NCBI GenBank assembly: GCA_012800465.1
Contig: JAAZJI010000062.1
Coordinates: forward strand, 1 to 5,812
Length of the DNA stretch: 5,812 nucleotides
DNA from: Spirochaetales bacterium
GTDB taxonomy: Bacteria; Spirochaetota; Spirochaetia; Sphaerochaetales; Sphaerochaetaceae
Direction: 5' to 3'
Part shown: positions 1 through 5,672 of the stretch, one piece after another
Numbering within the stretch: position 1 is the first letter of the stretch
Layout of the letters: each line of letters opens with the position of its first letter
Notes under the pieces: model-generated
The model's database searches: none
Seen by the model: only the letters and a program-made list of their open reading frames with translations
Told to the model about the DNA's origin: nothing
Program-made: the position numbers and the translations under genes

Positions 1-8
1 CCTCTTTC
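1..8 (-). promoter_or_regulatory. Possible ribosome-binding site of the next operon gene, at the window edge
   Basis: On the minus strand GAAAGAGG lies six bases after the stop codon of the fused aromatic gene (15-17). A purine-rich stretch here suggests another gene starts just beyond the left edge and continues the operon. No start codon is visible within the window. Confidence 0.3.
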
Positions 9-14
9 GCAAAC

Positions 15-1919
15 TCACCGGTTCGAGCCATATTTTCCCAACACCCTGAGCGAGAGGCAGGTCTCCTTCAGTTCGGCCAGCGCCGCCTCGAACGCCCCGT
101 CATCCCCCAGCTCCGTCTCGACGAAGAAGGAGTACTCCCAGGGTTTTCCCGGAATCGGCCGCGATTCGAGCCGCTTCATGTTCAGCTGATGCTTTGCAAG
201 AATCAAGAGCGCTTCGAAGAGCGCGCCCGGGCGGTCGCCGACGGTGAAAAGAAGCGAAGCGCGGTTGATCGGACGAAGGTCCTTGAACGCCTCGGCGTTC
301 TCCGGACGGGCGATGACGTAGAACCGCGTGTAGTTCCGGGCATGCGATTCGATCCCTTCGGCCAGGATCGCCATCCCGTACACATGGGCGGCGACCTCGC
401 CGGCGATCGCCGCTTTGGTCGGATCGTTCTCCTTCTTCACGTACGCCACCGCCCCGGCGGTATCGAAGAAGGGAACCGCCTGGGCGTGGCCCATCGTCTC
501 GGTGAGGAACCTGGTGCACTGGGCAAGGCCTTGGGGGTGGGAGTAGATGTGAGTGATGGTTTCGAGCTTTGTTCCCTCTAGACCGATGAGGTTGTGGACG
601 ATCCTGATCTGCTGCTCGCCGACCACCTCGATCTCCCCGTTCCGTTCAAGCTGGTCGAGGTTCTCCGAGATCGTTCCGCCGAGGGTGTTCTCGATGGGCA
701 CCATCCCGTAGTGCGCCCGGCCTTCCCGGACCGCGTCGAAGAGCTCGCCGAAGGAGGGGCACGGAAGGACTTCCGTATCCTCTTCAAACGCCCGCCTGAT
801 CGCCATCTCGCTGTACGCTCCCCGCTCCCCCTGGAACGCTACCACCGGCGAGGAAGTCTTTTGCCTTTCAACATCCTTGACCTTCGGCCTTTCGACCTTG
901 ACCGGCCGCTCCATCGATTTGCCCAGCACCCCGCTGAGGGCATCGAGGTCGCGCATCAGCTTCTCGAACTGGGAGGGGTACAACGACTGCGGGCCGTCGC
1001 TGAACGCCTTGTCCGGGTCGGTATGGACCTCCACCATCAGGCCGGAGGCCCCGCTGGCCACCAGGCCCAGGCTCATCGGACCGACCATGTCCCGCAACCC
1101 GGTCGCATGGCTGGGGTCGCCGATGATCGGCAGGTGGGTGAGCTTCTGGATCACCGGAACGGCGGAGATGTCCAGCGTGTTCCGCGTCGCCCGCTCGTAG
1201 GTCCGGATCCCTCGTTCGCAGAGGATGACCTGGTCGGTTCCGCTGGCCATCAGATACTCGGCGGCCATCAACCACTCCTCGATCGTGGCGGACAGGCCCC
1301 GTTTGAGGAGAACCGGCATCTTCATCCTCCCCACCGCCTTGAGCAGCTCGAAGTTCTGCATGTTGCGGGCTCCGATCTGGAACATGTCGACATACTCGCC
1401 CATCATCTCGACGTCGGAAGGACTGACGATCTCGCTGGTGATCGGCATCCCGTAGGCATCCCCCGCTTCCCGAAGGTACTTCAGGCCCTCCTCTCCCAGG
1501 CCCTGGAACGAGTAGGGGCTGGTCCGGGGCTTGAACGCCCCGCCGCGGAGGATCACAGCCCCGGCGTCGTGGACGCTTCGGGCGACCTCCATGATCTGGT
1601 TTCGCGATTCGACCGCGCACGGTCCGGCGATGATCGCGATCCGGTTGCCGCCCACCTTCACCTTGCCGACCGAGACGATCGTATCCTCCTTCTTCAGCTC
1701 CCGGGAGGCGAGCTTGAAGGGCTTGCTGATCGGCACCACCGAGGCGACGCCTTCCAGCAGCTGGACCTGACGAATGTCGACGGAGGATTGTCCGACCGCC
1801 CCGAAGATCGTCTCCTCTTCTCCGACGATCTCCTTGACCGTATATCCCGTATCGGTGAGAAACTCGCGGATCGCATGTTTCTGGGCTTCCGTGATCTGTT
1901 TCTTGAGAATGAGTATCAT
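15..1919 (-). CDS. aroF-pheA: Fused DAHP synthase (type I-beta) - prephenate dehydratase with ACT domain
   Basis: The predicted cytosolic enzyme has two activities: PEP + erythrose-4-phosphate to DAHP, and prephenate to phenylpyruvate. Residues 1-66 resemble the ferredoxin-like regulatory domain of Thermotoga maritima DAHP synthase. Residues about 85-335 form the aldolase barrel: GPCAVES (99-105), KPRTSPY (130-136), KR (206-207) and GDPSHATG (267-274), with probable metal ligands C101, H271, E297 and D308. A charged linker (about 338-357) leads to a prephenate dehydratase (358-536): VPIENTLGGT (407-416), SHPQ (460-463), DTAGAV (486-491) and NYTRF (529-533, catalytic Thr531). An ACT domain follows (about 553-630) with GAL (565-567) and ESRP (585-588). 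Both halves look full length with their key motifs intact. No chorismate mutase domain is present. The ATG aligns with the Thermotoga N-terminus, and an in-frame TAG lies four codons upstream, yet no Shine-Dalgarno sequence is visible. It lies 44 nt after cutC, probably in the same transcript. Domain calls are firm; coupled regulation is inference. Arogenate as an alternative substrate cannot be excluded. Confidence 0.95.
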   Translation of the reverse strand: MILILKKQITEAQKHAIREFLTDTGYTVKEIVGEEETIFGAVGQSSVDIRQVQLLEGVASVVPISKPFKLASRELKKEDTIVSVGKVKVGGNRIAIIAGPCAVESRNQIMEVARSVHDAGAVILRGGAFKPRTSPYSFQGLGEEGLKYLREAGDAYGMPITSEIVSPSDVEMMGEYVDMFQIGARNMQNFELLKAVGRMKMPVLLKRGLSATIEEWLMAAEYLMASGTDQVILCERGIRTYERATRNTLDISAVPVIQKLTHLPIIGDPSHATGLRDMVGPMSLGLVASGASGLMVEVHTDPDKAFSDGPQSLYPSQFEKLMRDLDALSGVLGKSMERPVKVERPKVKDVERQKTSSPVVAFQGERGAYSEMAIRRAFEEDTEVLPCPSFGELFDAVREGRAHYGMVPIENTLGGTISENLDQLERNGEIEVVGEQQIRIVHNLIGLEGTKLETITHIYSHPQGLAQCTRFLTETMGHAQAVPFFDTAGAVAYVKKENDPTKAAIAGEVAAHVYGMAILAEGIESHARNYTRFYVIARPENAEAFKDLRPINRASLLFTVGDRPGALFEALLILAKHQLNMKRLESRPIPGKPWEYSFFVETELGDDGAFEAALAELKETCLSLRVLGKYGSNR

Positions 1920-1963
1920 GGGGAAACGCTAGAGCGAACGGGGGAAAAAATCAAGATATGGCG
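1920..1963 (-). other. Short gap between cutC and the fused aromatic gene, without a ribosome-binding site
   Basis: These 44 bases contain a run of six T followed by five C on the minus strand. There is no purine-rich Shine-Dalgarno motif before the ATG at 1919, no stable hairpin before the T run, and no good promoter. The gap is too short for a T-box or leader-peptide attenuator. An in-frame TAG at 1929-1931 (minus strand) rules out a longer N-terminus. Confidence 0.6.
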
Positions 1964-2701
1964 CTAGCGGACCAGAGCGATCATCGCTCGCACCAGACCT
2001 TGGTCGGTGTGCTGGACGAGGTATTCCTCCTGGCGGAGCAGACCGCCCATGTAGATGTGGTCCTTGCGATGGACCATCCTCGACGGCTGCCGGCTGTGGA
2101 GATACAGATGGTATTCACGAGCCTTGATGATCGAATGGACCTCCTCGAAGTTCCGCTGCGTGATCCCCGCCCCCGGCATGACGACGATCCGATCCCCGTA
2201 CTCTCCGACCAGGCGGGCAAGCAGGTCCGCCCCTTCGGGGACCGTCGCCTCCTGACCGCTGGTGAGCACCCGATCCACCCCGAGGTCGATCAGGTCCTCG
2301 ATCGCTTCGAAGGGGTCGGGGGTCATGTCGAACGCCCGGTGGAAGGTGACCTCAAGAGGCCGGGCGAGGGCGATCAGCTCCCGGCTCCGCTCCTTGTCGA
2401 TCCTCCCTTCGGGGGTGAGGATCCCGAAGACGAGCGCGTTCGCTCCCGCATCCTTAAAAAGCCGGACATCCTCCTTCATCGCCTCGAACTCCGGATCGGA
2501 GTAGCAGAAATCCCCGCCGCGGGGGCGGATCATCACATTGATCGGGATCGCGGTCCGCCGCTTGGCGACCGTGAACATCCCCAAACTCGGGGTGAGCCCT
2601 CCTTCGAAGAGGTCGGAGCAGAACTCCACCCGGTCCGCTCCGCCGGCTTCGGCGGCGATGATCGATTCGACGGAATCCAGACAAATTTCAATCTTGGGCA
2701 T
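1964..2701 (-). CDS. cutC: CutC family protein (copper homeostasis family, TIM barrel)
   Basis: The 245-residue protein matches CutC along its whole length (E. coli CutC is about 248 residues). Visible family motifs are EICLDS (5-10), GGADRVEFCSD (20-30) with EGGLTPSLG (33-41), IRPRGGDFCYSDPEF (58-72), TFHRAFDM (119-126), RVLTSGQE (144-151), MPGAGI (175-180) and a C-terminal LHSR (201-204) near the family's EVHSS site. CutC was named for copper tolerance in E. coli, but that role has been questioned, so its reaction remains unsettled. The reading frame stays open far upstream, to 3022. The ATG at 2701 is preferred because the family begins there and AAGGAGG sits five bases before it; the upstream extension overlaps the divergent regulator gene and has no CutC similarity. 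It is the first gene after the divergent promoter region and is followed by the fused aromatic-pathway gene. No copper-related neighbours are seen. Confidence 0.95.
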   Translation of the reverse strand: MPKIEICLDSVESIIAAEAGGADRVEFCSDLFEGGLTPSLGMFTVAKRRTAIPINVMIRPRGGDFCYSDPEFEAMKEDVRLFKDAGANALVFGILTPEGRIDKERSRELIALARPLEVTFHRAFDMTPDPFEAIEDLIDLGVDRVLTSGQEATVPEGADLLARLVGEYGDRIVVMPGAGITQRNFEEVHSIIKAREYHLYLHSRQPSRMVHRKDHIYMGGLLRQEEYLVQHTDQGLVRAMIALVR

Positions 2702-2706
2702 CGCAT

Positions 2707-2713
2707 CCTCCTT
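2707..2713 (-). promoter_or_regulatory. Ribosome-binding site of cutC
   Basis: AAGGAGG on the minus strand, five bases before the ATG at 2701. It decides the cutC start: another ATG at 2706-2704 is out of frame, and the open frame further upstream is not CutC-like. Confidence 0.8.
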
Positions 2714-2719
2714 GCCCGC

Positions 2720-2728
2720 AGTATAGCA
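2720..2728 (-). promoter_or_regulatory. Extended -10 promoter for cutC and the fused aromatic gene
   Basis: On the minus strand the sequence reads TGCTATACT: a TG extension one base before a good -10 hexamer, TATACT (2725-2720). No convincing -35 box lies 16-18 bases upstream, which is typical of extended -10 promoters. Transcription would start near the A at 2713, so the Shine-Dalgarno sequence AAGGAGG would begin at about +1 and the leader would be about 12 nt. Confidence 0.55.
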
Positions 2729-2740
2729 GGAAGCGCCCGT

Positions 2741-2764
2741 TCCGGGTAGAACATCCGCCCCGGA
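2741..2764. repeat. Inverted repeat between the divergent promoters (candidate operator)
   Basis: TCCGGG (2741-2746) and CCCGGA (2759-2764) form a perfect 6-bp inverted repeat separated by 12 bases. It lies between the two -10 elements and overlaps the -35 regions of both. GTTC (2739-2742) and GAAC (2749-2752) form a second, shorter inverted pair in the same place. The position suits an operator controlling both directions, but arms this short also arise by chance in GC-rich DNA. Confidence 0.3.
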
Positions 2765-2768
2765 CCTA

Positions 2769-2777
2769 TGGTATACT
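2769..2777 (+). promoter_or_regulatory. Extended -10 promoter for the AraC-type regulator and nth
   Basis: The plus strand reads TGGTATACT: TG at 2769-2770 and the -10 hexamer TATACT at 2772-2777, the same hexamer as the divergent promoter. The -35 region (about 2749-2754, GAACAT) is poor. Transcription would start near the A at 2784, three bases before the ATG at 2787. The predicted mRNA is therefore leaderless or nearly so. Confidence 0.55.
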
Positions 2778-2786
2778 GGCCAGACG

Positions 2787-5000
2787 ATGACAAGACCGCG
2801 ATGGCTCAACCGGACGCTCTCCCTCTTCCTCATGGCGCTGGTTCTCTGTTTCACGATCCTCTTCTTCACCCAGCATTGGCTCCATAAGGCGATGATCGCG
2901 GAAAAAGAGGAACAGGCGATGGCGAACCTTCGGCTTGTCGACGCATCGATGGACGCCGCCTTCGACCAGGTCCAGAAGCTCAGCCAGCTGTTGCTGATGG
3001 ACCTTTCGATCGCCCGGTTCATCTATCAGGACGCGCTGCCCAGCGGATCGATGGAGATCCAGACGATCATCGATGCGATCTCGCTGCTGCCGATTTCAAC
3101 GTCGATCAACTCGCTCGTGCCGGAAATCTATGTCTACTCCGATCGAAGCGGATACATCCTATCCTCCCGCAACGCGTTCCTGGATCCGGAGCGGATGTAT
3201 CCCACCCTCTTCGCGTTCGAGGGCCTGAACTACCGTCAGTTCAAGAACACCTACCTGACCTCCCAGTTCCAAAGCAGGTTCTTTCCCCTCACCGAGGCGC
3301 TCATCCAGGGGCGGCCACGGACCGTGGTGCCCTATGCCCAGACCTTTCCGCTGACCAACCCGTCGGCGAACGCCGGAAAGATCCTCTTCCTGATCGACGG
3401 AACCTTCCTGTCCCAGCTGCTGGCGAGCCAGGAACGGATCGACGGATTCTCGACGTTCATCATCGACCGGAAGGGGGAGGTGATCGCCTCCGCCGGGAAT
3501 CTGGATGTTCCGATCGACCCGACCTTTGCCGACGGACAGCACCGGGTCAGCATCGAAGGATCGGAATACATCCTTTCGATCGCATCCTCGACCGTCACCG
3601 ACCTGAGGTTCTTCACCTTCCTTTCCACCGACGAAGTGCTCGCGATGCTCGATCCGCTATGGCTCGTCGCCTCGCTGGTGGCGCTCGTCGTCTTCCTCCT
3701 CTTCGCCCTGGTCTCCTTTCTCGCCCTGCATCGGTCGAACCGGCGATGGAACGAGCTGCTGGGGCTCGCAGGGAAGACCCTCCCCTATGAGGAGGCGGTC
3801 GGATACATCTCCTCCATCGTCGAAAAGGATCGGGCGAGGACCCGGGAAGCGGGCTTCACCCCCTTCATCACCGATACGTTCTTCAGGCGGCTGATCCATG
3901 GGCGGATGAGCGATCCGTCGGAAATCCGGATCATGCTCGACCACATCCGGGAGGATATCGACCCGGATCCGCCCTCTGTCTATCAGATGCTGAACGTTTC
4001 GATCCTGGACGCTCGGGAGCTGTCCTCGTCCAAGCAGTACAAAGACGTGGATTTCACGCGGATCGTCGCCTCCAGACAGGCCCGGGCGGTGTTCGGACCG
4101 AACCATTACATCTACATGGATCTGGCCTTCACGATCTGGATCCTCGTGTGGCATACCCAAGGCCGCCATCTGGACGACCGGATCGACCTGTTCTGGCGCG
4201 AATTCTCCTCCGCCGTTCCGACGACCACCGCCCTTTCCGTCAGCTCGCAGCGGATCGGACCGGAACACATCTTCGCCCTCGCCGGCGAGTGTAGCGAGAT
4301 CCGGCACTCCTTCGGAAGCGGGAAGAGCGGCGGGACGATGCTCCGATATCAGGAGCTTCGAGTCGACCCTCGGCCATACAGCTTCGGCCGGAATGAAGAA
4401 CGCCTGCTGATCCAGGGGATTCTCAAAGGCGACCATCAGGCGCTGAACGAACTCCTTGAGGAGATCGAACGGGTGAACATCATCGAGCGGAACCTCTCGC
4501 CGCAGGAGCACGGAAACCTTCTGAAGGTCCTGTATGCCTCGGCGATCACAGTCAGCCGCCTTTTGAACCTACCGCTCTACCGGAACCCCTTCAAATCGTT
4601 CGAGGAGGCGAAGAACTTCTTCCTCGCCCAGGCCCGGCAGGTGAAACGGACCCGGCAGGACGCCGATGAGCTGCTGGTCCGCAACATCGAGCACTATATC
4701 GCCGAGATGTACTCGGACCCGACGCTGAACCTCTCCCACATGGCCGATCATTTCGGATTGAAGGAAAGCTACCTCTACCACTTCATGCTCACCCGGATGG
4801 GAAGCTCCTTCGCCCAATACGTCGAATCCTACCGCCTCGACCGTTCGCTGTCCCTCTTCCGGAACCAGGAGCTCACCATCGCCCAGATCGCCCGCTCCTC
4901 GGGGTATGCCAACCCCCAGACGTTCCGACGGGCGTTCTCCAAACGCTTCGGACTCCTCCCCTCCGACCATCAGAAGCTGGTGCTCACGACGAAGGGATAG
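2787..5000 (+). CDS. Membrane-anchored AraC-family transcription regulator with extracellular sensor domain
   Basis: A 737-residue one-component regulator. Residues 1-10 are basic, and a membrane helix spans about 11-29. An extracytoplasmic region (about 30-289) has the look of a Cache-type ligand sensor, including a long helix and an EIYVYSDRSGYILSS stretch (113-127). A second membrane helix follows (about 290-314). The cytoplasmic part (about 355-525) resembles the degenerate GGDEF-like region of YesN-type regulators, starting FFRRLIHGRM (365-374). A helical segment (530-620) precedes a C-terminal AraC DNA-binding domain (about 628-730) with two helix-turn-helix motifs: LSHMADHFGLKESYLYHF (649-666) and IAQIARSSGYANPQTFRRAF (698-717). 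The usual closing P-x-x-[YF]-R is here PSDHQ (725-729). Relatives often control sugar uptake or degradation genes, but no transporter lies nearby, so the ligand and targets are unknown. The ATG at 2787 is the furthest-upstream usable start and gives a proper membrane helix, but it has no Shine-Dalgarno sequence. The gene probably shares a transcript with nth. Confidence 0.9.
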   Translation: MTRPRWLNRTLSLFLMALVLCFTILFFTQHWLHKAMIAEKEEQAMANLRLVDASMDAAFDQVQKLSQLLLMDLSIARFIYQDALPSGSMEIQTIIDAISLLPISTSINSLVPEIYVYSDRSGYILSSRNAFLDPERMYPTLFAFEGLNYRQFKNTYLTSQFQSRFFPLTEALIQGRPRTVVPYAQTFPLTNPSANAGKILFLIDGTFLSQLLASQERIDGFSTFIIDRKGEVIASAGNLDVPIDPTFADGQHRVSIEGSEYILSIASSTVTDLRFFTFLSTDEVLAMLDPLWLVASLVALVVFLLFALVSFLALHRSNRRWNELLGLAGKTLPYEEAVGYISSIVEKDRARTREAGFTPFITDTFFRRLIHGRMSDPSEIRIMLDHIREDIDPDPPSVYQMLNVSILDARELSSSKQYKDVDFTRIVASRQARAVFGPNHYIYMDLAFTIWILVWHTQGRHLDDRIDLFWREFSSAVPTTTALSVSSQRIGPEHIFALAGECSEIRHSFGSGKSGGTMLRYQELRVDPRPYSFGRNEERLLIQGILKGDHQALNELLEEIERVNIIERNLSPQEHGNLLKVLYASAITVSRLLNLPLYRNPFKSFEEAKNFFLAQARQVKRTRQDADELLVRNIEHYIAEMYSDPTLNLSHMADHFGLKESYLYHFMLTRMGSSFAQYVESYRLDRSLSLFRNQELTIAQIARSSGYANPQTFRRAFSKRFGLLPSDHQKLVLTTKG

Positions 5001-5004
5001 GTGA
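4999..5004 (+). promoter_or_regulatory. Ribosome-binding site of nth overlapping the upstream stop codon
   Basis: AGGTGA includes the last two bases of the regulator's TAG stop (4998-5000) and sits five bases before the ATG at 5010. It favours ATG 5010 over GTG 5001 and suggests that ribosomes finishing the regulator help start nth. Confidence 0.55.
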
Positions 5005-5009
5005 CACCC

Positions 5010-5672
5010 ATGGATGAACACGCTTGGGATTCCCTCTTCCACCGCTTCCGGTCGGCCCTTGAAAAGCAGGGGTCGCTCCTTCCCTCCGTCTCCCTGATCG
5101 CCAAGGAGCATGGAGACCCGTTTCGGATCCTCATCGCCACGGTGGTCTCCCTGCGGACCAGGGATGCGGTGACCTTGAAGGCGAGCCGCTCCCTCTTCTC
5201 CAGGGCGAAGACTCCGGACGAGGTCCTCGAGCTCTCCGAAGAGGAGATCCAAAAGCTGATTTTTCCCGCCGCTTTCTACAAGACGAAAGCGAAGACGATC
5301 CGCGCGATCAGCAGGATGATCCTCGATGAGTTCGACGGCGTCGTCCCCGACACGCAAAAGGAGCTGATGAGGCTGCCGGGGGTGGGAGTCAAGACGGCGA
5401 ACCTCACCTTGAACCTGGGTTTCGGGATCGATGCGATCTGCGTCGACTGTCACGTCCACCGGATCGCCAACCGTCTCGGATGGATCGCGACCGGCACCCC
5501 CGAAGAGAGCGAGCGGGAGCTGATGAAGGTGATGCCGCGGCGCTTCCGGATCCCCCTGAACGAATTGCTCGTCCGCTACGGACAGGTGATCTGCACACCG
5601 GTCAGCCCGTTCTGCTCCCGTTGCCCGGAAGAGGAGACCTGTCCCAAGGTCGGAGTCGCAAGAACCCGTTAA
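5010..5672 (+). CDS. nth: Endonuclease III family DNA glycosylase/AP lyase
   Basis: A 220-residue base-excision repair enzyme of the HhH-GPD family, expected to remove oxidised pyrimidines and cut at abasic sites. The helix-hairpin-helix LPGVGVKTAN (122-131) carries the catalytic lysine K128, and VDCHVHR (145-151) the catalytic aspartate D146. The C-terminal 4Fe-4S ligands C195, C202, C205 and C211 follow the classical C-x6-C-x2-C-x5-C spacing. Length matches E. coli Nth (211 residues). The E. coli stretch SAQATD is SLRTRD here (47-52), so the DNA-probing Gln41 is replaced by Arg49. A GTG at 5001 would add three residues. I prefer the ATG at 5010 because AGGTGA (4999-5004), a match to the 3' part of the Shine-Dalgarno consensus, lies five bases before it. 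The site overlaps the regulator's stop codon, suggesting translational coupling. The 3' end overlaps metF by four bases. Confidence 0.93.
   Translation: MDEHAWDSLFHRFRSALEKQGSLLPSVSLIAKEHGDPFRILIATVVSLRTRDAVTLKASRSLFSRAKTPDEVLELSEEEIQKLIFPAAFYKTKAKTIRAISRMILDEFDGVVPDTQKELMRLPGVGVKTANLTLNLGFGIDAICVDCHVHRIANRLGWIATGTPEESERELMKVMPRRFRIPLNELLVRYGQVICTPVSPFCSRCPEEETCPKVGVARTR

Noticed and set aside
338..600. A split or frameshifted pair of genes rather than a true fusion
   Set aside because: The frame runs unbroken through the linker into the dehydratase, with conserved motifs on both sides and no internal stop; a start codon with a ribosome-binding site at the domain border is not evident.
594..1967. 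A 457-codon plus-strand open frame opposite the fused aromatic gene
   Set aside because: Its translation is rich in R, D, H, P and L with no recognisable domain, and it is fully antisense to a gene with clear catalytic motifs. Long antisense frames are expected in GC-rich coding DNA.
1928..1969. A terminator between cutC and the fused gene (T6 run with nearby CTAGCG/CGCTAG elements)
   Set aside because: The inverted elements are very short, one has a loop of only two bases, and no stable stem lies directly before the T run. The gap looks like an intra-operon spacer.
1958..2749. A 263-codon plus-strand open frame opposite cutC
   Set aside because: It is antisense to a confident CutC, has low-complexity composition, and has no ribosome-binding site or recognisable motif.
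2776..2783. Perfect 8-bp palindrome CTGGCCAG just before the regulator's ATG
   Set aside because: It overlaps the -10 end and the predicted start point and could be a small operator, but 8-bp palindromes are common by chance and nothing else supports it.
2702..3022. N-terminal extension of cutC to give a 352-residue protein
   Set aside because: The extra residues overlap the promoter region and the start of the divergent regulator, have no CutC similarity, and the AAGGAGG at 2707-2713 marks the shorter start.
3657..4511. A 284-codon minus-strand open frame inside the regulator
   Set aside because: No recognisable domain; acidic/basic low-complexity translation typical of the reverse frame of a GC-rich gene.
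4569..5459. A 296-codon minus-strand open frame across the regulator/nth junction
   Set aside because: It is antisense to the AraC DNA-binding domain and to nth, both well supported, and its translation has shadow-frame composition.
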